Origin: an uncultured Bacilli bacterium
GTDB taxonomy: Bacteria > Bacillota_I > Bacilli_A > RF39 > UBA660
Direction of reading: 5' to 3'
Assembly: GCA_944329365.1 (NCBI GenBank)
Contig: CALVIC010000006.1
Location: 1-52,372 of the forward strand
Length of the DNA: 52,372 nucleotides
The translations under genes and the position numbers were made by a program. Shown piece after piece: positions 33,476 through 41,380 of this stretch (positions are counted from its first letter, which is position 1; every line of letters starts with the position of its first letter). The notes beneath the pieces are model-generated. The model saw only the letters and a list, made by a program, of their open reading frames with translations, ran no database searches and had not been told where the DNA came from.

Positions 33476-33906
33476 AAAAAATAATAATTTTAATCATCCT
33501 AACCATTACCTTAACCGGGTGTATTAAAAATGAAAACTTTTCTGAAACTTGTAAAGTGGAAAAATTTAGTGAAAACATAACTGACAAAACAAGTACTAAA
33601 GTCACCTATAACAATAAAGACGAAATTTTAAATGCTACTGTAACCAAAACATATAAAAGTAAAAATGACAAAGGAAAAGAAACAATTAAATCGATAAAAG
33701 AAAGTTCGGATACTTATAATCAAAAATATGCGGATAATCCAAACATCAAAATAGAAATATCTGCAGACACCGAAGATGAATATCAAATTAAATATCACCT
33801 TAAAGTTCAAAAATTAGATGACAATATATTAAGAGAATTTGAGCTTAGAAAAAATTCTATCCGCTACTTTAACCTTATGAAAAATGAGAAAATAGAATGT
33901 AAATAA
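33472..33906 (+). CDS. Lipoprotein, unknown
   Basis: 144 residues with a lipoprotein signal peptide and lipobox 'TLTGC' (Cys17). The mature part is hydrophilic and Lys/Thr/Asn-rich, with two more Cys ('ETCKVE' and the last residues 'IECK'). ATG 33472 overlaps the tex stop by 4 bases, so it is translationally coupled to tex, an odd pairing of a cytoplasmic RNA-binding protein with a surface lipoprotein. Its layout resembles YehR-like lipoproteins (DUF1307), but this is weak. Confidence 0.78.
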   Translation: MKKIIILIILTITLTGCIKNENFSETCKVEKFSENITDKTSTKVTYNNKDEILNATVTKTYKSKNDKGKETIKSIKESSDTYNQKYADNPNIKIEISADTEDEYQIKYHLKVQKLDDNILREFELRKNSIRYFNLMKNEKIECK

Positions 33907-33947
33907 AATTTTCATAGTTCCATAATTTTTATACATGAATTTTAATA

Positions 33948-33976
33948 TTTACTAATGTTTTCAGTTTTGGTATACT
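33948..33976 (+). promoter_or_regulatory. Promoter of uppP
   Basis: TTTACT (33948-33953), 17-base spacer, TATACT (33971-33976). Confidence 0.75.
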
Positions 33977-34015
33977 GTAAAAGTAATTAAAATAAAAATT
34001 AATGGAGGTATATTT

Positions 34016-34831
34016 ATGTTTGAAATAATTAAATCAATTATTTTTGGAATTGTCGAAGGAATCACTGAATGGCTTCCTATTAGTAGTACAGGACACATGA
34101 TTCTCCTAGACGAATTTATTAAATTAGATGTATCTGATGAATTTTACGAAATGTTTCAAGTTGTCATACAGTTAGGAGCTATATTAGCTGTTGTTATAAT
34201 CTTTTGGAATAATATTTGGCCACTAAAAAAAGAGAAAGAAAAAATAAAAATCGATAAAAATATTATCGATTTATGGATAAAAATAATTATTTCTTGCGTC
34301 CCTGCCGCAATAGTTGGACTTCTATTTGACGATATATTTACTAAACTATTTTATAATCCAATATGCGTTGCTATTGCTTTAATCGTCTTTGGTATTGCAT
34401 TCATAATTATTGAGAATAAAAACAAAGGAAAAAAATCAAAAATCAATTCCCTAGCTGAAATAACTTACAATACGGCAATTTTAATTGGCATATTTCAGTT
34501 AATTGCCGCTATATTCCCTGGAACATCAAGATCGGGTGCGACAATAGTTGGAGCTCTGCTTTTAGGAGTATCAAGAACGGTTGCGGCTGAATTTACTTTC
34601 TTCTTGGCAATACCAGTTATGTTTGGTGCAAGCCTACTTAAAATCGTTAAATTTGGCTTAGACTTTACATCGTCTGAACTAACAATCCTGTTAGTTGGTA
34701 TGATAACAGCATTTATAACTTCGATGTTTATTATTAAATTCTTAATGAATTTTGTTAAAAAACACGACTTTAAAATTTTTGGTTACTACCGAATAATTCT
34801 TGGCTTATTAGTATTACTTATCCTACTATAA
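34016..34831 (+). CDS. uppP: Undecaprenyl-diphosphatase UppP (BacA)
   Basis: 271 residues, about eight membrane spans. Both active-site signatures are intact: 'EGITEWLPISSTGH' (residues 14-27; Glu18, Ser24 and His27 among the conserved ones) and 'PGTSRSGATI' (~168). It removes a phosphate from undecaprenyl pyrophosphate, recycling the lipid carrier needed by MraY (13790). The family also confers bacitracin tolerance. Strong GGAGG RBS, own promoter, monocistronic. Confidence 0.96.
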   Translation: MFEIIKSIIFGIVEGITEWLPISSTGHMILLDEFIKLDVSDEFYEMFQVVIQLGAILAVVIIFWNNIWPLKKEKEKIKIDKNIIDLWIKIIISCVPAAIVGLLFDDIFTKLFYNPICVAIALIVFGIAFIIIENKNKGKKSKINSLAEITYNTAILIGIFQLIAAIFPGTSRSGATIVGALLLGVSRTVAAEFTFFLAIPVMFGASLLKIVKFGLDFTSSELTILLVGMITAFITSMFIIKFLMNFVKKHDFKIFGYYRIILGLLVLLILL

Positions 34832-34848
34832 GCCTTTTTTATACGAAA

Positions 34849-34868
34849 AAATAGCTAATTAGCTATTT
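34849..34868. terminator. Perfect 20-bp palindrome after uppP
   Basis: AAATAGCTAATTAGCTATTT is fully self-complementary. The T-run is better on the - strand than on the +, so it is a weak uppP terminator at best, or a dimer-binding operator for the next gene, whose promoter starts 45 bases on. Confidence 0.45.
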
Positions 34869-34912
34869 GCGTAAATATTAAATTAACGACTAAATATTTT
34901 CTGGTTTTTTTA

Positions 34913-34940
34913 TTGACAAAAATATTATATTGTGTATAAT
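34913..34940 (+). promoter_or_regulatory. Strong promoter of the gene at 34970
   Basis: TTGACA (34913-34918), 16-base spacer, TATAAT (34935-34940). Hexamers and spacing equal those of the 16864-16891 promoter, and both genes have a G-run RBS. Confidence 0.85.
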
Positions 34941-34969
34941 AAACACCGTTAGAAAAAGGGGGGATTCTT

Positions 34970-36100
34970 ATGATCAACTTTAAATATCTTCGCCGTATCA
35001 GTGAACTATATTCTTATCTTCAAAAATATGATGAATTGCCAAAGCCTAAAGAAAAGAGAGTAAATTTTACCGATGGAAAATCTATGAATGCTTGGCTTAG
35101 AAGTGAAAATTGTAAATATATTTTAACTGAACTTGCCACATTAGATAATCGAAAAGCTAAAGCCATTTTGGATTATATGACGCTTTCTCTTATCGCTAAA
35201 GAAGAAGAACCGGAAATCGAATTTGAAGATAAACTAAGAGAAGCCGCATCTTATAATCAAGTCAAATCAATTAATACCGAAAGAAAATGTCACATTTTTG
35301 AAGACGGAACCTCTATTGAAAAATGGATTAAAGAAAACTATGATAAAATAAAATTATTAGCTGAAAAAGGAAACAAAGATGCTCAAAAAATAATTAAAGA
35401 GAGAAATCAAGACGGAAGTGTTCGTAAAGAAGTCATGATGATACCTATTAAATTAAAAGAAGAATACCAAGTATTTTCTAGAAATGACCTTTCAAATCTT
35501 TTAGAAGTATACAAATCGATAATTTCAGATGGCTACTTAAGCGACAAATCTTTTCCTTATCAAAGCTTTCGTCTCAAATTCTTAACCGTCAATTATGCAA
35601 ATCCCGAATTAACCAAATCATCTGACATAATTAAGAATCTTCTTTCAATAGGCATTGAAAATTATATTGCCGATTATAATGACTTTGACGAAATGATAAA
35701 ACTTATTTTAAATAATTTAACTAAATCTACTAAGATGATTCTTGGAACAAAATTTTATAATCATAAAAAAGTAAAAGCCGACATTCAAAAAGATTTAACC
35801 TGGATTAATAAAAATAAAGAGCGTATTTTAAATAACACGAAATACTCTGTTAACGCAAATAAACTTATAAAAGAATACCTCTTAAATAAAGATATATATT
35901 TAAATTACTTGCCTGTTCAAATATTTGAACCAAAGGAAGAACCAGAAGCTAAAAAAGAAGAATATAAAAAGTTTGAAGAAGCACTAATTCAAAGATATTT
36001 AAATAGTATTGAAAAAACATCATTAGTCAAAGAGCCTAAAACACTAGTAGTTATTATCCCTGACGTACCTGATGAAAAACATTTGACAAAACAAATATAA
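34970..36100 (+). CDS. Unrecognised cytoplasmic protein with a duplicated N-terminal motif
   Basis: 376 residues, no signal peptide or membrane segment, charged and helical. A ~45-residue unit occurs twice in the first 160: 'RVNFTDGKSMNAWLRSENCK' then 'LATLDNRKAKAILDY', and 'KCHIFEDGTSIEKWIKENYD' then 'AEKGNKDAQKII'. The shared form 'F.DG.SxxxWx' with a following Ala/Lys-rich helix recalls helicase-associated or DNA-binding repeat modules, but too loosely for a call. The last ~60 residues are Glu/Lys-rich. AAAGGGGGG RBS. Its 3' end contains the -35 box of the argS promoter. Confidence 0.75.
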   Translation: MINFKYLRRISELYSYLQKYDELPKPKEKRVNFTDGKSMNAWLRSENCKYILTELATLDNRKAKAILDYMTLSLIAKEEEPEIEFEDKLREAASYNQVKSINTERKCHIFEDGTSIEKWIKENYDKIKLLAEKGNKDAQKIIKERNQDGSVRKEVMMIPIKLKEEYQVFSRNDLSNLLEVYKSIISDGYLSDKSFPYQSFRLKFLTVNYANPELTKSSDIIKNLLSIGIENYIADYNDFDEMIKLILNNLTKSTKMILGTKFYNHKKVKADIQKDLTWINKNKERILNNTKYSVNANKLIKEYLLNKDIYLNYLPVQIFEPKEEPEAKKEEYKKFEEALIQRYLNSIEKTSLVKEPKTLVVIIPDVPDEKHLTKQI

Positions 36101-36111
36101 TTATTTATAAT
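36083..36111 (+). promoter_or_regulatory. Full-consensus promoter of argS
   Basis: TTGACA (36083-36088), 17-base spacer, TATAAT (36106-36111). The -35 lies inside the preceding gene's last codons. Confidence 0.85.
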
Positions 36112-36117
36112 TAATTC

Positions 36118-36321
36118 AAGGCAAAGAAGAGAAACAGTAATAAGAAAAAATATTTGAAGTGAGCTATGGATAGTGTAAACATAGTAATATTCTCTTGTGA
36201 AGCGCATCTCTTATGTTAAGCTGTTTGTATATCTGCATTAAAGATAAAGTTGCATAGAAAGTCTCTATGAATTAAGGTGGTACCGCGGGAAAACTCGTCC
36301 TTAGTTTATAAGACTTTTTTT
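36118..36321 (+). ncRNA. T-box riboswitch controlling argS, Arg (CGC) specifier
   Basis: The T-box sequence AAGGTGGTACCGCGG is at 36274-36288. Stem I base pairs AAGAGA (36127-36132) with TCTCTT (36207-36212). Its 5' side contains the AGTA motif and its 3' side has CGC at 36203-36205, followed by A, at the specifier position: an Arg codon fitting argS. The terminator uses AAGTCT/AGACTT and TAAGG/CCTTA pairings ending in a T-run near 36321; uncharged tRNA-Arg would favour the antiterminator. Confidence 0.92.
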
Positions 36322-36344
36322 ATTTAAAAAAGGAGGAAAAACAC

Positions 36345-38027
36345 ATGCTAAACGAAATAACTGAAATACTAAAACAAGTATTTATCAAAGAAGAGTATAA
36401 TATTACCCCTAAAATAACTAAATCTGAAATAGAAGGCGTTGATTTTCAGTGTAATGACTTATTTAAACTAGCTGCTATTAATCACACATCACCCGTAGAG
36501 ATTGGTGAAAAACTCGAAAAAGAAATAAATTCACTAGATGATTTTTCTAAGTATTTTAAAAAAGTTTCATTCTCACGCCCTGGTTTTCTAAACTTAACCC
36601 TAAGTGATGAAATCATCTGTAAATATATAAAACGGTTAAACGACGATGAAAAACTTGGTTTAAAAGAAAGCAATCAAACTATCGTCTTAGACTATGGCGG
36701 ACCCAATATTGCCAAACCCCTGCACGTTGGTCACTTAAGAACAGCTATTATAGGTCAGGCTATAAACAACCTTTTAAAGTTCCAAGGAAATAAAACCATA
36801 AGTGATGTGCACTTAGGTGATATTGGCCTTCAGATGGGACAAGTAATTTATGGAATCTTAAATGATTTTCAAAATCAAACACCTGAAGAAATAGAATTTG
36901 ATTTAAATTACTTAAATGTCACATACCCTAAAATAAGTGGTTTATGTAAAGAAAATGAAGAAGTCAAAGAAAAATGTGAACAAATAACCAAAGAACTTCA
37001 AGAAGGAAATAAAGACTATCAAATTCTTTGGAAAAAAATCTGTGACGTTTCAATTAAAGATATCAAAAGAATCTATAAATACTTATCCGTTGACTTTGAC
37101 CTTTGGTATGGAGAAAGTGATGCATATAAATACTTTGATGAATTAACAGATTATCTAAATAAGCAAAATATTCTGAAAAAAGACGAAGGTGCATTAGTTA
37201 TCGACGTAAAAGAAGACACTGATAAAAATGAAATGCCACCATTTATCTATAAAAAAAGTAATGGAGCCTACCTATATTCATCATCAGATTTAGCCACGAT
37301 TTATCAAAGACAAAAAGATTATAACCCAGATGAAATAATCTATGTTGCTGACTCTCGTCAAGCCATGCACTTTACCCAGGTTTTCAGAGCCGCTAAAAAA
37401 TCTCATATTTTTGAAAAAGAATTAAAACATGTCGGTTATGGAACTGTAAATGGTAAAGATAATAAACCATTTAAAACCAGAAGTGGGGGAGCCTTTAAAC
37501 TAGACGATTTAATAAACGAAGTCAAAGAGACATTTATCTCTTTAAGAGAAGAAAATAAAAATATGGATAATGAAGACTTAGATAAAATAGTTAATTCTAT
37601 TATAAAATTTGCTGATCTTCAAAACGACCTTGAAAGAAATTATATCTTTGACATTCAAAAATTCAGTGAAGTAAACGGTAAAACTGGACCATATATTTTA
37701 TATACATACCTTAGAATAAATAAATTATTAACCTCTAAAGGAAAACTTTCAAATAAAATCTATAATGAAAAAGATAAAAACTTAAGAATGAAAATTTTAG
37801 AAGTAACCAATGCTTTAAATACATCTATAAGTGAATTAAAACCTCACTATATAGCTGGATACTTATATGAATTATCAGTAGCTGCCAATGACTTTTATGA
37901 AACAAATCATCTAAATAAATTAACTGGAGAAGAAAAAGAAGATTACTTATATATTTTAAATTTAAACAATCGTATTATCAAAATCTTACTAAATATCTTA
38001 GGTATTTATATACCTACCAAAATGTAA
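36345..38027 (+). CDS. argS: Arginyl-tRNA synthetase
   Basis: 560 residues, class I. An N-terminal Arg_tRNA_synt_N domain (~1-90) is followed by the 'PLHVGHLRTAIIG' HIGH motif (H127-V-G-H130), and 'KPFKTRSGGAFKL' (~373) stands in for KMSKS, as usual in ArgRS. The DALR anticodon-binding domain is at the end. It charges tRNA-Arg. AGGAGGA RBS. Expression is set by the T-box leader, and a strong terminator follows 7 bases after the stop. Confidence 0.97.
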   Translation: MLNEITEILKQVFIKEEYNITPKITKSEIEGVDFQCNDLFKLAAINHTSPVEIGEKLEKEINSLDDFSKYFKKVSFSRPGFLNLTLSDEIICKYIKRLNDDEKLGLKESNQTIVLDYGGPNIAKPLHVGHLRTAIIGQAINNLLKFQGNKTISDVHLGDIGLQMGQVIYGILNDFQNQTPEEIEFDLNYLNVTYPKISGLCKENEEVKEKCEQITKELQEGNKDYQILWKKICDVSIKDIKRIYKYLSVDFDLWYGESDAYKYFDELTDYLNKQNILKKDEGALVIDVKEDTDKNEMPPFIYKKSNGAYLYSSSDLATIYQRQKDYNPDEIIYVADSRQAMHFTQVFRAAKKSHIFEKELKHVGYGTVNGKDNKPFKTRSGGAFKLDDLINEVKETFISLREENKNMDNEDLDKIVNSIIKFADLQNDLERNYIFDIQKFSEVNGKTGPYILYTYLRINKLLTSKGKLSNKIYNEKDKNLRMKILEVTNALNTSISELKPHYIAGYLYELSVAANDFYETNHLNKLTGEEKEDYLYILNLNNRIIKILLNILGIYIPTKM

Positions 38028-38033
38028 CTAGGG

Positions 38034-38061
38034 ACTGTAATGAAATCATTACAGTTTTTTT
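38034..38061 (+). terminator. Terminator of argS
   Basis: ACTGTAATGA (38034-38043) / TCATTACAGT (38046-38055), tight loop, T-run to 38061. Confidence 0.92.
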
Positions 38062-38112
38062 AATTATTAGTATAAAGATTTTACAAAATTAAATTTAAAA
38101 GATGCGAAATTA

Positions 38113-38141
38113 TTTAATTAATTCATCTTTTTTGATACAAT
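38113..38141 (+). promoter_or_regulatory. Promoter of the rRNA methyltransferase/lemA/DUF2207 operon
   Basis: TTTAAT (38113-38118), 17-base spacer, TACAAT (38136-38141), 17 bases before the start codon. Confidence 0.6.
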
Positions 38142-38158
38142 TGATTTAGGTGAAAAAA

Positions 38159-38872
38159 ATGTATACATCAGTTAATAATGAAAAAATAAAATACTTAAAA
38201 AAACTTCAGAACAAGAAATATCGCCGACAAACAAGAGAGTTTTTAGTCGAAGGAGATCACTTAGTAAAAGAAGCTTATAATGCTGGACTTTTAAAAGAAT
38301 TATACGTCGAACAAGATAACTTAAATTTAGATGTTAAAACATATCTTATCGACAATAAAATAACCAAATATCTAAGTGAAGTCGAAACTCCTATTGGTAT
38401 TTTTGGACTATGCCAAACAAAAGAAAATAAATTAAAAGGAAGTAGATTACTAATCCTCGATAACATAAGTGACCCTGGTAATTTAGGCACAATTATCAGA
38501 AGTAGCGTTGCCTTTAATATAGATACTATTGTTTTAAGTAAAGACACAGTTGATTCTTATAATTCCAAAGTTATAAGAGCTAGTGAAGGAATGATTTTTC
38601 ATATCAATATTATAACTGAAGATCTATTTGAATTTATTCCCAAAATAAAAGGAAAATATCCACTATACGGAACTAAAGTCGATGGTGGCAAACCATTAGA
38701 TGAATTTAAAAATAGAGAAAAATTTGCCATCATTATGGGAAATGAAGGTAATGGTGTAAAAAAAGAAATATTAAATATGTGTGATGAATACATGTATATT
38801 CCCATGAATCAACATTGTGAAAGTCTAAATGTTGCCGTTGCGACAAGTATCATACTTTATGAACTAAAATAA
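38159..38872 (+). CDS. SpoU-family RNA methyltransferase (TrmH/RlmB-like)
   Basis: 237 residues: a substrate-binding N-terminal domain ('KKYRRQTREFLVEGDHLVKE', ~20-37) and a SPOUT trefoil-knot methyltransferase with its three motifs, 'ISDPGNLGTIIRSS' (~105), 'FAIIMGNEGNGV' (~182) and 'SLNVAVATSIILYE' (~222). It 2'-O-methylates rRNA or tRNA ribose using SAM; layout and length fit the YsgA/RlmB-type subgroup acting on 23S rRNA, though the target is not determined. ATG 38159 follows an AGGTGAAAAAA RBS. First gene of a likely operon with lemA and two DUF2207 genes. Confidence 0.88.
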   Translation: MYTSVNNEKIKYLKKLQNKKYRRQTREFLVEGDHLVKEAYNAGLLKELYVEQDNLNLDVKTYLIDNKITKYLSEVETPIGIFGLCQTKENKLKGSRLLILDNISDPGNLGTIIRSSVAFNIDTIVLSKDTVDSYNSKVIRASEGMIFHINIITEDLFEFIPKIKGKYPLYGTKVDGGKPLDEFKNREKFAIIMGNEGNGVKKEILNMCDEYMYIPMNQHCESLNVAVATSIILYELK

Positions 38873-38896
38873 TTTATTAAAACAGGAGGAAAGAAA

Positions 38897-39445
38897 ATGA
38901 TTACCTACATTATTATTGGAATAATTGTTATATTAATTATTTATATTTTTGTCTTATATAATAGCTTTGTAAATTCAAACAACATGGTAAACGAAGCCTT
39001 TTCAACTATGGATGTTTATCTCAAAAAAAGATGGGACCTAATACCTAACTTAGTTGAAATAGTCAAAGGATACGCTACACATGAAAAACAAACCTTAGAA
39101 GATGTTGTAAAACTAAGAAGCAATAACTACGAAAACATGTCTAATAATGAAAAAATGTCTTCCTATGAAGAAACATATCCTAGGGTAGAAAGATTAATGG
39201 CAATAGCTGAAAATTATCCTGAATTAAAAGCTAGTACGCAGTTTCAAAATTTAAGTGAAAATCTAACTAAAGCCGAAGATGAAATAGCTAATTCTAGAAA
39301 ATATTATAATGCCGTTGTTAGAATGTTTAATAACAAAGTTGAAATGTTTCCGAATAATATTTTTGCCCATATATTTGGCTTTAAATCTAAAAAAATGTTT
39401 GAAGCTAAAGCTGAAGAAAGGGAAAATATAAATATTAAACTATAG
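38897..39445 (+). CDS. lemA: LemA family membrane protein
   Basis: 182 residues: one N-terminal membrane span (~3-23) and a helical-bundle domain with the family's 'VNEAFSTMDVYLKKRWDLIP' and 'NLVEIVKGYATHEK' and the later 'SRKYYNAVVRMFNNKVEMFP'. LemA proteins are N-out membrane proteins of uncertain function, commonly encoded with DUF2207 or TPM-domain proteins, exactly as here. CAGGAGGAAAG RBS. Confidence 0.93.
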   Translation: MITYIIIGIIVILIIYIFVLYNSFVNSNNMVNEAFSTMDVYLKKRWDLIPNLVEIVKGYATHEKQTLEDVVKLRSNNYENMSNNEKMSSYEETYPRVERLMAIAENYPELKASTQFQNLSENLTKAEDEIANSRKYYNAVVRMFNNKVEMFPNNIFAHIFGFKSKKMFEAKAEERENINIKL

Positions 39446-39457
39446 GAGTTGAAAATA

Positions 39458-41359
39458 ATGAAAAAAATATCTTTCTTTATTGCCATATTCTTAAGCCTAT
39501 TTATATCTAGTCCTAAAGCTTTGGAAACGCCACCCCAAAATATTCCAAGCCAAAATGCTGAATATAAAGACTATGACTATGTCATCGATAAATATGACAT
39601 AAACATTAAAGTAAACGAAAATAACACATTTGATATAACCGAAACAATCACTGCTTATTTTAATACTAAAAAACATGGAATAATTCGTAAAATTCCGATT
39701 CATAATAAAGTAAAAACTCAAAATAAAACTTATACTAACCGGGCAAAAATAACTAATCTCAGCGTGAATGATACATACAAACTATCCAAAGAAACTGATT
39801 ATTATCAAATTCAAATAGGTGATGAAAATAAAACTTTAACTGGAAGCAAAACATATAAAATTAAATATAATTACAATATTGGAAAAGACCCTAATAAAAA
39901 CTTTGATGAGTTTTACTATAATTTAATTGGTAACGACTGGGATACTGTCATAGGTAATGTAACCTCAACCATTGAATTTCCTAAAAAAATAAATTCTAAA
40001 AAAGTCGATATCTTTGTCGGATTTAAAAACTCACAGACAAAAATTACTCGCAAACTTTCAAACCTTCAACAAGTCCTCGTAAGTTATAATGATATTTTAG
40101 CCCCTGGCATGGCCATAACTATACAGTTAAAACTGCCTGAAGGTTATTTCCAACAAACTCACGAAAATATCTATTTAACTGATTATATTGCTTTTATTAC
40201 CCCTTTAATCTGCTTAATTTTAGCCTTTATTACTTGGTATAAATATGGTCGTGATAAAAAAATTGTTGAAACAGTCGAATTTTACCCGCCAAAAGGCTTA
40301 AACAGTTTAGATGTTGCCTTTCTATATAAAGGAAAAGCAAATGAAAAAGATATTATGACTTTGCTTATCTATTTGGCAAGTAAAGGATATTTAAAAATAG
40401 TTGAAGGAAAGAAAAAAAGACAAACCAAAATCGTAAAATTAAAAGAATATGATGGACAAAACAAAATAGAAAAAATATTTATGGATGGTTTATTTAAACC
40501 TGAAAAATCAACCGAAGAGCCTAAAACTGAAGTTACTTTACAAGAACTTAAAAACAAATTTTATAAAACAATAAATCAAATAATTAGAAGGACAAATTCT
40601 AAAATAAAACAAAATAAAATAATCGATAAAAAATCACTTTCTAAAAGAAAATATATAGTTGCATTTGCTCTTATATGTATATTTGGTTCCACCGTCTTAC
40701 CTGTAACCTTATATTCATCGTTACTAGCCGCACTTTTATTTGCTATGTTTTTATATATGTTACTAGGATTTGCTTTAATATTAATTTATACAGTTTTCCT
40801 TAAAAACATTTCTCCAATCGTCAAACTACTTTTCATCGCATTCACTATTTTTATATTGTATTATTCAAGTAACATCTGTAGTTATTTCCTTGTTTTAGAT
40901 AACTATAGTACTCTTGAATTAATTACCGGCTTAATACCACTCGTTATAATACTTATAATCTTGAAATTTATGCCTAAAAGAACAGATTATGGTATAGAAA
41001 TGCTTGGTCGAATTAAAGGATTTAAGAAATTCTTAAAAATAGCTAAAAAAGAAGAATTAGAACAAAAAGTTAAAGAAAATCCAAACTATTTTTATGATAT
41101 TATGCCTTATGCCTATGTTTTAGGTGTATCTAAAAAATGGATAAAAAAATTTACTGATATAAAAATTATTGACCCAGAGTGGTATGAAGGTGAGTCTTAT
41201 CAGTACTGGGATATTGACCGTACTATATCATACGCTAATAATTCTATGACTTCTCATCCAGTAGAATTTTTATCAGATAGCTCATCTACAAGTTCCTCAA
41301 GTGACTTTTCCGGAAGTGCCGGTGGTGGCTCTGGTGGTGGCGGAGGAAGTTCATGGTAA
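39458..41359 (+). CDS. DUF2207 membrane protein, first of two paralogs
   Basis: 633 residues: signal peptide (~1-22), an extracellular beta-rich domain ('YDYVIDKYDINIKVNENNTF', 'TAYFNTKKHGIIRKIP', 'NYNIGKDPN'), a span at ~245-262, a cytoplasmic region ('VEFYPPKGLNSLDVAFLYKG'), paired spans at ~400-510, and a Ser/Gly-rich tail ending 'GGGGSSW'. DUF2207 proteins often end in such a Gly-rich tail with terminal Trp. Function unknown; co-occurrence with LemA suggests an envelope complex. ATG 39458 has an AGGAGTTG RBS; the TTG at 39449 is part of it. Confidence 0.88.
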   Translation: MKKISFFIAIFLSLFISSPKALETPPQNIPSQNAEYKDYDYVIDKYDINIKVNENNTFDITETITAYFNTKKHGIIRKIPIHNKVKTQNKTYTNRAKITNLSVNDTYKLSKETDYYQIQIGDENKTLTGSKTYKIKYNYNIGKDPNKNFDEFYYNLIGNDWDTVIGNVTSTIEFPKKINSKKVDIFVGFKNSQTKITRKLSNLQQVLVSYNDILAPGMAITIQLKLPEGYFQQTHENIYLTDYIAFITPLICLILAFITWYKYGRDKKIVETVEFYPPKGLNSLDVAFLYKGKANEKDIMTLLIYLASKGYLKIVEGKKKRQTKIVKLKEYDGQNKIEKIFMDGLFKPEKSTEEPKTEVTLQELKNKFYKTINQIIRRTNSKIKQNKIIDKKSLSKRKYIVAFALICIFGSTVLPVTLYSSLLAALLFAMFLYMLLGFALILIYTVFLKNISPIVKLLFIAFTIFILYYSSNICSYFLVLDNYSTLELITGLIPLVIILIILKFMPKRTDYGIEMLGRIKGFKKFLKIAKKEELEQKVKENPNYFYDIMPYAYVLGVSKKWIKKFTDIKIIDPEWYEGESYQYWDIDRTISYANNSMTSHPVEFLSDSSSTSSSSDFSGSAGGGSGGGGGSSW

Positions 41360-41380
41360 AAAATAGAATAGGAGTTACTT

